Below, piece after piece: positions 7,757-15,096 of a DNA stretch of 35,478 bases. Position numbers and translations under genes: made by a program. Location of the stretch: positions 1 to 35,478 of the forward strand of contig NZ_NIUB01000045.1 of NCBI RefSeq assembly GCF_002197815.1. The letters are read 5' to 3'. Numbering within the stretch: the stretch's first letter is position 1; the number at the start of each line of letters is the position of its first letter. This DNA is from Pseudomonas oleovorans subsp. oleovorans (lineage in GTDB: Bacteria; Pseudomonadota; Gammaproteobacteria; Pseudomonadales; Pseudomonadaceae). Below the pieces are notes generated by a model, which saw only the letters and a program-made list of their open reading frames with translations, ran no database searches and had not been told where the DNA came from.

Positions 7757-8971
7757 TTGCGCGAAATCGTCCTGATCAATATCACCGGCGAAGATCGCCC
7801 CGGACTTACCGCAGCCATCACCGGCGTGCTGGCTCAGGGCGGGGTGAACATCCTCGATATCGGCCAGGCGGTAATCCACGACACCCTGTCGTTCGGCATC
7901 CTCATCGAGATTCCTGACAACGGCCGCTCCCAGTCGGTGCTCAAGGATCTGCTGTTCACCGCCTACGAGCTCGATCAGCAGGTACGTTTCACCCCGGTCT
8001 CCGAAGACGACTACCGCCAGTGGGTCGGTGGCCAGGGCAAGGCGCGCCATATCGTGACGCTGTTGACGCGTAAGGTCAGCGCCGAGCAGTTGCAACGCGT
8101 CAGCGCGATCACCGCCAAGTACGGTCTGAACATCGACCATATCGACCGCCTTTCCGGGCGCATGCCGCTGGATATGCCGGCTGAGCAGGGCAAGGGCTGC
8201 ATCGAGTTTTCCGTGCGCGGCGAGCCGGCCGACCCGGCGGCGTTGCGCGCCGAATTCCTCAGCGTGGCGCAGGAGCTCAACGTCGATATCGCCTTCCAGC
8301 GTGACTCGGTGTTCCGCCGTAACCGCCGCCTGGCGGTGTTCGACATGGATTCGACGCTGATCGAGGCCGAGGTGATCGACGAGCTGGCCAAGGCTGCCGG
8401 TGTTGGCGAGCAGGTGGCCGAGATCACCGAGCGCGCCATGCGTGGCGAGCTGGATTTCCGCGCCAGCTTCAAGGAGCGTCTGGGCTTGCTGCAGGGCCTG
8501 TCGGAAGACGTGCTGGAAGAGATCGGCGCGTCCCTGCGTCTGACCGAAGGTGCCGAGGTGCTGTTCGCCGAGCTCAAGCGCCTGGGTTACAAGACCGCGA
8601 TCCTTTCTGGTGGCTTCACCTACTTCGCCAGGCAGTTGCAGGCCAAGCTGGGCATCGACTACGTGTTTGCCAACGAACTGCAGATCGAGAACGGCAAGGT
8701 CACCGGCGTGGCCGTCGAGCCCATCGTCGACGCGCAGCGCAAGGCCGATTTGCTGCGTGAGCTGGCGCAGAAGGAAGGTTTGCAGCTGGAACAGACCATC
8801 GCCGTCGGCGATGGTGCCAACGACCTGCCGATGCTCGGTCTGGCCGGTCTCGGTGTTGCCTTCCGGGCCAAGCCGCTGGTTAAGCAATCGGCCAAGCAGG
8901 CGATCTCCACCCTGGGGCTGGATGGCATTCTTTATCTGCTGGGTTTTCGCGACCGTGAGGGGCAGGAATAA
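7757..8971 (+). CDS. serB: phosphoserine phosphatase
   Basis: A 404-residue cytosolic enzyme that dephosphorylates L-phosphoserine in the last step of serine synthesis. The N-terminal half holds two ACT-like regulatory domains (about 3-80 and 97-175). The HAD phosphatase core follows, with the nucleophile/acid pair Asp196/Asp198 in FDMDST, the motif II Ser in ILSGGFTYF and the Mg-binding VGDGANDLPML. I choose the TTG at 7757: GGAGGG at 7745-7750 is spaced 6 nt from it, and MREIVLINITGEDRPG is the expected family N-terminus. An ATG at 7685 would add 24 atypical residues. TAGAAT at 7679-7684 is a candidate -10. It is divergent from the AhpA-like gene, as in related genomes. Confidence 0.95.
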   Translation: MREIVLINITGEDRPGLTAAITGVLAQGGVNILDIGQAVIHDTLSFGILIEIPDNGRSQSVLKDLLFTAYELDQQVRFTPVSEDDYRQWVGGQGKARHIVTLLTRKVSAEQLQRVSAITAKYGLNIDHIDRLSGRMPLDMPAEQGKGCIEFSVRGEPADPAALRAEFLSVAQELNVDIAFQRDSVFRRNRRLAVFDMDSTLIEAEVIDELAKAAGVGEQVAEITERAMRGELDFRASFKERLGLLQGLSEDVLEEIGASLRLTEGAEVLFAELKRLGYKTAILSGGFTYFARQLQAKLGIDYVFANELQIENGKVTGVAVEPIVDAQRKADLLRELAQKEGLQLEQTIAVGDGANDLPMLGLAGLGVAFRAKPLVKQSAKQAISTLGLDGILYLLGFRDREGQE

Positions 8972-9013
8972 GCACCGGCGTCGTCTCGGATATAAAAAGC
9001 CACCTGTTCAGGT

Positions 9014-9165
9014 TAATGCCAGTCAGTTAAGCGTCGACGCAGCCAATGGGTAGGAGCGGCGCCCCGCCGCGAACCAGGGTGACGCGCCATCGAAAAACTT
9101 CGCCCCGAGGCGGGGCTCCTACGAAAAGCCGCTTTGGCCACGGCCACCTTATCTGATCGGCATTA
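9014..9165. mobile_element. 152-bp MITE with IS4-type ends and 12-bp target duplication
   Basis: The element begins TAATGCCAGTCAGTTAA (9014-9030) and ends TTATCTGATCGGCATTA (9149-9165). These are inverted copies matching at 14 of 17 positions. It is flanked by perfect direct repeats ACCTGTTCAGGT (9002-9013 and 9166-9177), a 12-bp target-site duplication. The end sequence is very like what I remember for IS4 (TAATGCCGATCAGTTAAG), and IS4-group elements make 10-13-bp duplications. There is no transposase inside, so it is non-autonomous. The interior contains an inverted REP pair. Confidence 0.8.
9050..9122. repeat. inverted REP pair (REPIN/BIME-like)
   Basis: REP 1 (9050-9073, GTAGGAGCGGCGCC through CCGCGAA) and REP 2 (9099-9122, TTCGCCCCGAGGC through GGCTCCTAC) face each other, 25 bp apart. 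Each is the common pseudomonad GTAGGAGC...GCGAA type with its own internal stem. The pair lies inside the IS4-type element, so it either inserted into it or was captured by it. Confidence 0.8.
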
Positions 9166-9197
9166 ACCTGTTCAGGTGGCTTCTTCGTCGGCAGGAC

Positions 9198-11267
9198 TTA
9201 TTCGTCGCCGGCCGAGAAGTCGTAGTCCATCGACTGACTCGGGCCTTGCAGGTAGTAGCCCTGAATGAAGTTGACCCCGGCCTGCCACAGCGTAGCCAGC
9301 ACGCTGGCGCTCTCGACGAAGGGTACGATAGTCAGTTTTGCCTGGGCATGCAGGCTGCTGAGCAGCGTCTTCAGCGCTTCCTGGTTGTCGGCGTTGCTCA
9401 GGTCCTGGGAGAACGAACCGTCGACTTTGACGAAGTCCACCTGCAGGTGCTTGAGTGTGTTGAACGGGTTCAGTGCGCAGCCGAACTGGCTCAGGGCGAT
9501 TTTGCAGTGCAGTTCGGCAAGGCCCTGGGTCAGGGTTTTGGCCTGCTTCAGGTAGGCGATGGCGTCCGGTTCGCTGAACTGGAACACCAGCGAGTCCGAC
9601 GGCAGGCGAGCGGCCTTGAGTGCCACGCTGAGCCAGGGCAGCAGCGTTTGATCCTGCAGGCTGGCGCTGGACAGGTGCACGAACAGACGGGTGTTATGGC
9701 CTTTGGAGCGGTGGTCGGCCAGCAGCTTGATCGAGTTGAGGATCACCCAGCGGTCGATCTTCTCGCCCAGGCCCGCGTCCTTGGCCGCGGCGAGGAACTG
9801 CGCCGGCGGCACTTCTTCACCCTGTGGGTTGAGCAGGCGCAGCAGCACTTCGTAATGTTCGTGGGCGTCGCCACGCAGGCTAATGATCGGCTGGAACAGC
9901 AGCCGGAAGCTGTTGTTCTCCAGTGCTTGCTGCACCATCGCCAGCAGGTTGCCGCGGTTGGCGGCTGCGGCCAGCTCATCGGCCGGGTTGAACACTTTGA
10001 TGGCATTGCCGTCATTGAGCTCGTCGGCGCAGCGGTGCGCGCGATCGAGGACTTCCTGCGCCTTGGCGGTTTTCTCGCTGAGGCCGGCTACGCCAATCGA
10101 CAGGGTGGTCTGCGCGGTGCGGCCGCTGACATCGAACAGGTGGGCTTCGACCTTCTTCAGCAGGGTCGCCAGGCTGGCTTGGCACTGCTCGGGCGTCTGG
10201 CCCGGGAGCAGGGCGGTGAACACGTCGTCACCGAAACGGGCCAGTTGGGTATCCGCCGGGAAATGTTCGCGCAGCAGGCCGGCCAGGTCGGTCAGCAGCA
10301 GGTCGATGCCGGCCAGGCCGATCTCGCCCTGCATGCTGGCATAGCGGTCGACACGGATGTACGCCAGGGTCGAGGGCTGACCGGTGTTGACGGCGCGCTC
10401 GGCGGCGTTGTCCATCAGCTCGAGGAAGTGATTGCGGTTGAACAGGCCGGTGACCAGATCCTGGCTGCTGATCTCGCGTAGTTTTTCTTCCAGTTCGGCA
10501 TTGGAGGTTTTTGCGCGGATCACCACCTGAATGCACGGTTCGCCATCATAGGTGGCGGGGGAGAAGGTCATTTGCACGGCGAAGCTGCTGCCATCGGCGC
10601 GTACGCCCTGGCAATTGAGCTCGGCATTGCCTTCGGCGCTCTGGTAGTTCTTCAGGAAATCCTTGAACGCAGCGTGATCGGCACTGGCGATCAGGTCGAT
10701 CATCGGCATGCCTTCCAGCTCGTCACCATCCTCGTAGCTGAACAGCTCGAGATAGGCACGGTTGGCGTAGATGTGCATGCCCTCGTGGACGTAGGTGATG
10801 GCGTCCACCGAGCTTTCCAACAGCAGTTGGCAGCGCTTCTCCGCTTCACGCAGTGCCACTTCCGCAGCACGGCGGGCGCGACGCTCTTCAAGGTTGGCCA
10901 GCTCGCGCTTGGCCACCAGCACCAGGCGTTCGTCCTCGCCTTGCGGTAGGGCGTCCTGTGCACCGAACAGCAGGGCTTGGGTGATCATCTCTGAGTCGTT
11001 GTCCTCGACCAGCTGGATGACAGGGATGTCCTTGGCCTGGCGGCGGATGGCGGTTATCGCCTCGCTGGGTTCGAGGTGCTCGCTACTGGGGGCGCAGATG
11101 AGCAAGTCCCAGGTCTGTTGCAGGCTTTCAGCAAGGTCATCGCTGGAGGTCAGGCGATGCACGCGCGTGGCGTGCCCGGCGTTGCGGAACAGACTGACCA
11201 GGCGCTCTGCTTCGTTCTGCGAGTCTTCGAGAATCAGCAGGCGGATGGTTTTTTTTTCGATGGCCAT
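9198..11267 (-). CDS. fimX: FimX, c-di-GMP receptor for type IV pilus assembly
   Basis: A 689-residue protein matching P. aeruginosa FimX (PA4959, 691 aa) in length and layout: response-regulator-like domain (about 8-125), PAS (about 145-255), GGDEF (about 265-430), EAL (about 440-685). The receiver domain lacks the phospho-acceptor Asp (DLLICAPSS at its place). The GGDEF site is degenerate (FGDDV, 345-349), and the EAL signature is EVL (473-475), so neither cyclase nor phosphodiesterase activity is expected at full strength. In P. aeruginosa the EAL domain binds c-di-GMP with high affinity and promotes polar type IV pili and twitching through PilZ and PilB. It lies downstream of the PilZ-like gene on the same strand. 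Confidence 0.95.
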   Translation of the reverse strand: MAIEKKTIRLLILEDSQNEAERLVSLFRNAGHATRVHRLTSSDDLAESLQQTWDLLICAPSSEHLEPSEAITAIRRQAKDIPVIQLVEDNDSEMITQALLFGAQDALPQGEDERLVLVAKRELANLEERRARRAAEVALREAEKRCQLLLESSVDAITYVHEGMHIYANRAYLELFSYEDGDELEGMPMIDLIASADHAAFKDFLKNYQSAEGNAELNCQGVRADGSSFAVQMTFSPATYDGEPCIQVVIRAKTSNAELEEKLREISSQDLVTGLFNRNHFLELMDNAAERAVNTGQPSTLAYIRVDRYASMQGEIGLAGIDLLLTDLAGLLREHFPADTQLARFGDDVFTALLPGQTPEQCQASLATLLKKVEAHLFDVSGRTAQTTLSIGVAGLSEKTAKAQEVLDRAHRCADELNDGNAIKVFNPADELAAAANRGNLLAMVQQALENNSFRLLFQPIISLRGDAHEHYEVLLRLLNPQGEEVPPAQFLAAAKDAGLGEKIDRWVILNSIKLLADHRSKGHNTRLFVHLSSASLQDQTLLPWLSVALKAARLPSDSLVFQFSEPDAIAYLKQAKTLTQGLAELHCKIALSQFGCALNPFNTLKHLQVDFVKVDGSFSQDLSNADNQEALKTLLSSLHAQAKLTIVPFVESASVLATLWQAGVNFIQGYYLQGPSQSMDYDFSAGDE

Positions 11268-11329
11268 AGGGGGGTTAATACCGCGCCGAACGGACGCGAA
11301 AAGGCGACAAATGGTGAGTTCGCCGGAGC

Positions 11330-12541
11330 CTACAGCGACTTCCAGAGTGAGTCAAAATCTTCCTCCCCCGTAGGCTTCTGGCTTTGCGAGGCTGTGACCG
11401 GTGTCCCGGCTGAGGCTTCTTCCACGCCCACTCGGTGATACTCGAACTGGCTGAAGCTGCCGGTGCTGACTTGCTTGCGCGTCAGTACCGCTCGGTGCTC
11501 TTCGCCGTGGTCGTTGATCAGTACCTTGCTGCCTTCCTGGAAGGGCAGGCGCGGCGTGATCAGGCTGGCGGGACGAGAAATGGCGCTGATTTCCGGTAGC
11601 AGCAGGGCGCGCAGGTACTGGCTGTTCTGCTCGGCCTTGCGTAGCAGTTTCAGGCCGCAGGGGCGTGCGTGCGGCGCGATCAGCTCGATACCCATCTGCG
11701 TGCCGCCGCCGCGCACCTGGCGAATCCAGCGCACGACGGCCACGCTCCAGCCCTGGCTGGGGTTGTCTTGTACGCCCAGCAGTTCACCGGCCTGCAGTTG
11801 GCTGGGGACGTCCTTGGGCCAGGACAGGCAATAGCCACCTGGGCTGTGATTGACGATGGGCAGGGGGAAGGTCGGGTAACTCTCGCCATTGTTCTCAGGC
11901 TGCGCCTGTTCATCGGGGGTTACCTTGGTGTACTGAATCTCTTCGAAGTGGATTTCGTCAGCCGCATTGCGCTGGGCATCGAAGGCGTTAGACCAGACAT
12001 CAGGCTCGCCCGTGGCAGGCTTGAATACCGCAGCGCCCAGCTCGACCGGACGTTTGAGCACTTCTGCGAACGAGCGGCATCCGGAGAGGAAGAAATGCAG
12101 CGCGGTCATGCCGATGCACAGGGTCAGGCTGCCTTGCCCCGGCGTGCGCTGGAAGGTGCGCTCGGCGATATCGCCCCAGGCCGCGGCAACGTGCTGCAGC
12201 AGATCGAGGGTGATGCCTTCCGGAATCATCAGGCGCGATTTGCTGCGCTCTTCTTCCGGGAGTTCCAGGTATTCCTTGATGGCATCGACCAGCGGTTGCG
12301 TGTCGATGCCCAGCAGGTTGTGCAATTCGCTGCTCTGATACAAGGACTTGTAGCGTGGCGGGCCGTCGATCTGCGGCGCCAGTACGAACAGGCTGTCGGC
12401 ATGGTCGCCTGGCTGCAGCTTGACCTGCGCGCTCCAGGGCTCCAGCGCTTCTGCCAGGCGGGCGATGCCGTTCTGGCGCATCTGGTTGGTGCGCGCGCAG
12501 CCGAGCAGCAGTGCGGTCACGTAGGTCTGCTCGGTGCTCAT
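11330..12541 (-). CDS. C-terminal piece of the PilZ-like protein
   Basis: A 403-residue open frame from ATG 12541 to the normal end of the gene, starting 90 nt after the interrupting TGA. It holds the PilZ-like motif NHSPGG (about residue 235) and a second beta-rich region (about 315-370, LITPRLPFQEGSKVLINDHG). No Shine-Dalgarno sequence is obvious before this ATG, so independent translation would need reinitiation. Being in the same frame as the upstream piece marks it as half of one ancestral gene. Confidence 0.6.
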   Translation of the reverse strand: MSTEQTYVTALLLGCARTNQMRQNGIARLAEALEPWSAQVKLQPGDHADSLFVLAPQIDGPPRYKSLYQSSELHNLLGIDTQPLVDAIKEYLELPEEERSKSRLMIPEGITLDLLQHVAAAWGDIAERTFQRTPGQGSLTLCIGMTALHFFLSGCRSFAEVLKRPVELGAAVFKPATGEPDVWSNAFDAQRNAADEIHFEEIQYTKVTPDEQAQPENNGESYPTFPLPIVNHSPGGYCLSWPKDVPSQLQAGELLGVQDNPSQGWSVAVVRWIRQVRGGGTQMGIELIAPHARPCGLKLLRKAEQNSQYLRALLLPEISAISRPASLITPRLPFQEGSKVLINDHGEEHRAVLTRKQVSTGSFSQFEYHRVGVEEASAGTPVTASQSQKPTGEEDFDSLWKSL

Positions 12542-12631
12542 GCCCGGAGTATGGCGTGCCAGCGGGTCACGAATGACCTGGCGCTGCAGGCGCTGCTCGC
12601 AGGCAATCTGATAGAGCTGGTGCAGCTCCAG

Positions 12632-13132
12632 TCAGAGCCCTTCCGGAACCGGGCAGTAAAGCTGACTGGCACGAATCAGCGCCTTGCAGAGGCTGTGGCT
12701 GGCGCGCTGCAGGGCGACGGCGAGCAGCTGGTCGCGATCCTTGCCGCTGCGGGCGATCACGCGGGAAATGATCAGCTTGTAGCCGACGGCCAGGTGGTTC
12801 TGCAGCGCCTGGCACAGGTTGGCCACCTTGCGCGGGCGCTCGTCGAGAACGATGGCCTGGTTGAGAAAGTGACGCTCCAGGTGTTGGCAGACGAAGCTGA
12901 CTTCCGGGCGCAGCAATTCGAGCAACTGCAGGCGATTTTCCGAAGGGGTGAGGAATTGATTGAGTTCCACCAGGCTCTGATACAACTGACGTGCAGTTTC
13001 ACCGATGTTCGCCTTGGGCAGGCCTGCGATCCAGCGTTTCAGATCACGGGGGCTGCCGTCGCAGAAACTGAGGCTCTGCTTGCTCGGCGTGGGAACGCGC
13101 AACAGTTGAAGGTGGGTACTCTGTCTATCCAT
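12632..13132 (-). CDS. N-terminal piece of the PilZ-like protein
   Basis: 166 residues from ATG 13132 (MDRQSTHLQLLRVPTPSKQS) to the in-frame TGA. It is predicted mostly alpha-helical, resembling helical-repeat regions, with no signal peptide. The ribosome-binding site is weak (GGAG about 12 nt upstream). An upstream ATG at 13222 also lies in frame, but its extension looks non-coding. Confidence 0.55.
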   Translation of the reverse strand: MDRQSTHLQLLRVPTPSKQSLSFCDGSPRDLKRWIAGLPKANIGETARQLYQSLVELNQFLTPSENRLQLLELLRPEVSFVCQHLERHFLNQAIVLDERPRKVANLCQALQNHLAVGYKLIISRVIARSGKDRDQLLAVALQRASHSLCKALIRASQLYCPVPEGL

Positions 13133-13299
13133 CAAACTCGGATACTCCGGCCACGCAATACCAAGCGGCTCTAATAATAGTCTTGCGAACTCTAACAGTA
13201 TCTGCCTGTGCTGGCAGCCCATCCGCGCGGACGGCCTGCCTCGCCAGAGTACGGATCTATGACCGAACGGTCGAGATGCGGGTTCCTTTTCTCAACGGC

Positions 13300-14160
13300 T
13301 CAGTCCTGAGCCGTGCCCATCAGTTGGCCCATGCGCACCGCGCTGCCAGCGCCCAGCTCTTGCGCCCATTGCACCTGATTCGGGCCGAACAGGACGATGG
13401 CAGTGGAGCCCAGTTTGAAGCGGCCCATTTCTGCGCCCTTGGCCAGTTCGATCGGCCCGCGTGCTTGCGCGTCATAGCGTGTGCTCTTCAGCTCGCGCTT
13501 GGGGGGCGTGACCAGGCCGGCCCATACGGTTTCCACGCTGGCCACGATCATCGCGCCCACCAGTACCACGGCCATCGGCCCGCGCTCGGTGTCGAACAGG
13601 CAGACCACGCGCTCGTTGCGGGCGAACAGTTCCGGCACGTTTTCTGCGGTGGTCTGGTTGACCGAGAACAGGCGGCCTGGCACATAGACCATCTCTTTCA
13701 GCGTGCCGCCCAACGGCATATGGACGCGGTGATAATCCTTCGGCGAGAGGTACACGGTGGCGAACTGGCCACCCATGAATGGCGCTGCACGCTCGGCGTC
13801 GCCACCGAGGAGTTCGACAGCGCTGAAACTGTGGCCCTTGGCCTGGAAGATGCGGCCGTGCTCGATGGCGCCGAGTTGGCTGATCGCCCCGTCGGCCGGG
13901 CTGAGAATCGCGCCGGGAGTTTCATCCAGCGGGCGCGCGCCGTCTTTCAGGGCGCGGGTGAAGAACGCGTTGAAATGCTCGTAAGCACGCAGGTCCTCGA
14001 CTTGCGCTTCGCTCATGTTGACCTGGTACTGCTTGGCGAACCACGAGATCAGCGGATTCTTCAGCCAGGCGATACGGCATTCGGCAACGCAGCCGATCAG
14101 GCGCGACAGCAGGTGATGAGGCAGCAGGTACTGGCTGAGGATAAAAAGACGTTGTTTCAT
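13300..14160 (-). CDS. psd: phosphatidylserine decarboxylase proenzyme
   Basis: 286 residues. It decarboxylates phosphatidylserine to phosphatidylethanolamine at the inner membrane. The proenzyme cleaves itself within LGST, between Gly251 and Ser252. Ser252 becomes the pyruvoyl prosthetic group of the short alpha chain, leaving a long beta chain. The conserved YHRVHMP segment and the SPADG motif are present. The start is ATG 14160, preceded by AAGGAAACACG. An upstream ATG at 14286 would run into rhdA. It lies 70 bp after rhdA on the same strand, as in PAO1 (PA4957). Confidence 0.95.
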   Translation of the reverse strand: MKQRLFILSQYLLPHHLLSRLIGCVAECRIAWLKNPLISWFAKQYQVNMSEAQVEDLRAYEHFNAFFTRALKDGARPLDETPGAILSPADGAISQLGAIEHGRIFQAKGHSFSAVELLGGDAERAAPFMGGQFATVYLSPKDYHRVHMPLGGTLKEMVYVPGRLFSVNQTTAENVPELFARNERVVCLFDTERGPMAVVLVGAMIVASVETVWAGLVTPPKRELKSTRYDAQARGPIELAKGAEMGRFKLGSTAIVLFGPNQVQWAQELGAGSAVRMGQLMGTAQD

Positions 14161-14230
14161 CGTGTTTCCTTGAAGGTTCTGAACCGACACTGGCGTGGCC
14201 AGGCCGGGTGCAACTGAATGGTCGACGGAC

Positions 14231-15046
14231 TCAGCGTTCGATGGGCGTGTCGGGCAGGTTGCCCCACTCGGACCAGGAGCCGGCATAGGCCTTCACGCGT
14301 GGATAGCCGAGTGCCTTGGCCACCACGTAGCTGAAGCCGGAGCGACGGTGTGTCTGGCAGTGAGTGATCACTTCCTTGTCGGGCGTGATGCCCAGGCCTT
14401 GTAGGACTTCGGCGATATCCGTGCGAATGCGCATACCGCGTTGCGGGTCCATGCCGGCGGTCCACTCGAAATGGGTGGCGCCGGGGATATGCCCGCCACG
14501 CGCTGAACTCAGTTTTTCGCCGCGATATTCGTCTGCGCCGCGCACGTCCCAGATGGCCAGATCGGCGGCATCCAGGCGCGATTGCAGGTACTCGCGGGTG
14601 GCGGTGGGGGCATCGCTCAGCGTCAGTGATACCTCGGTGCGGGTCACTGCGGGCTCCTCCTGGCTCAGCTCGAGGCCATCGCTGATCCAGGCCTGCAGAC
14701 CGCCGTTGAGGAAGTGGTAACGCTGATGGTCGATCACGTCGAGCAGCCAGATGAAACGACCGGCCCAGGGACCGCCCTCATCGTCGTAGACCACATAAAC
14801 GGCATTCGCGTGATGGCCGATATCGGCGAACAGCGCTTCGAGCTGCGCTCGCTCGGGTAGCAGGCCGGGGGCGGGCAGCAGGCCCAGTTGCGTGCGCTTG
14901 GCATCCACCCAGCGCGCGCCCGGTATGTGGCCGGCGGCGTAGCGCGCTGCGCTGCTCAGATCGAGCAGGATCAGGTCGGCTGCATCCAGGCGTTCGGCCA
15001 GTTGGGCAGGCTCGATCACCAGTGGCAAGTTGTCGAAGGCGGACAT
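14231..15046 (-). CDS. rhdA: thiosulfate:cyanide sulfurtransferase (rhodanese)
   Basis: A 271-residue two-domain rhodanese. The inactive N-terminal domain spans about 1-140. The catalytic C-terminal domain carries the six-residue active-site loop starting at the Cys of CQTHRRS, close to the CQTHHRS loop known from Azotobacter RhdA. It transfers sulfane sulfur from thiosulfate to cyanide, and in cyanogenic pseudomonads it helps detoxify cyanide. The start is ATG 15046, with AAGGAGGC just upstream; a more distal ATG at 15142 would add 32 residues overlapping the HDOD gene. It is flanked by the HDOD gene and psd, as in PAO1 (PA4956). Confidence 0.95.
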   Translation of the reverse strand: MSAFDNLPLVIEPAQLAERLDAADLILLDLSSAARYAAGHIPGARWVDAKRTQLGLLPAPGLLPERAQLEALFADIGHHANAVYVVYDDEGGPWAGRFIWLLDVIDHQRYHFLNGGLQAWISDGLELSQEEPAVTRTEVSLTLSDAPTATREYLQSRLDAADLAIWDVRGADEYRGEKLSSARGGHIPGATHFEWTAGMDPQRGMRIRTDIAEVLQGLGITPDKEVITHCQTHRRSGFSYVVAKALGYPRVKAYAGSWSEWGNLPDTPIER

Positions 15047-15096
15047 GACGGCCTCCTTGAATGAAAAGAGGTCGATTGTAGCGGAAACAGAGCGCG

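Larger units (their letters stand above)
8995..9186. terminator. serB/fimX bidirectional terminator, split by an insertion
   Basis: The outer flanks AAAAAGCC (8994-9001) and GGCTTCTT (9178-9185), joined through one copy of ACCTGTTCAGGT, rebuild a hairpin GCCACCTG-TT-CAGGTGGC. An A-tract lies on one side and a T-rich run on the other, which is a classic two-way terminator for convergent genes. In this genome a 152-bp element separates the arms. Whether the distant arms still pair in the transcript is unknown. Confidence 0.65.
11330..13132 (-). pseudogene. PilZ-like protein gene interrupted by an in-frame TGA
   Basis: A single 601-codon reading frame from ATG 13132 to the stop at 11330-11332 is broken by one TGA at 12632-12634. 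No frame change occurs, and the codons on both sides look fully coding (…CPVPEGL-stop-LELHQLYQIACEQ…). The broken codon is plausibly an original TGG (Trp). The stop is followed by C (UGA-C), the context known to be leakiest. The full protein would correspond to PAO1 PA4958. A region around VNHSPGGYCLSWP matches the (N/D)xSxxG part of a PilZ c-di-GMP-binding domain. It sits between psd and fimX. It could be a true pseudogene, a two-piece gene, a readthrough gene or a sequence error. Confidence 0.75.

Noticed and set aside
9014..9060. Longer homology between 9014-9060 and 35286-35345 because both contain GGGTAGGAG downstream
   Set aside because: At 9050 this string is part of a REP, at 35336 it is the intron 3' end; spacing differs, so only the 20-bp element end is shared.
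8999..9180. Reading GCCACCTGTTCAGG... and ...CCTGTTCAGGTGGC simply as a long inverted repeat of one element
   Set aside because: The shared 12-mer is identical in direct orientation, with the two centre bases mismatched in inverted orientation, so a target duplication within a palindrome explains it better.
12632..12634. Selenocysteine decoding of the in-frame TGA
   Set aside because: No redox motif at the site and no evident SECIS-like stem directly after it; a Trp-to-stop change is simpler.
13133..13299. A terminator or small gene between psd and the PilZ-like gene
   Set aside because: Only a 5-bp GACCG-AA-CGGTC palindrome is seen, no T-tract and no open frame with a ribosome-binding site.
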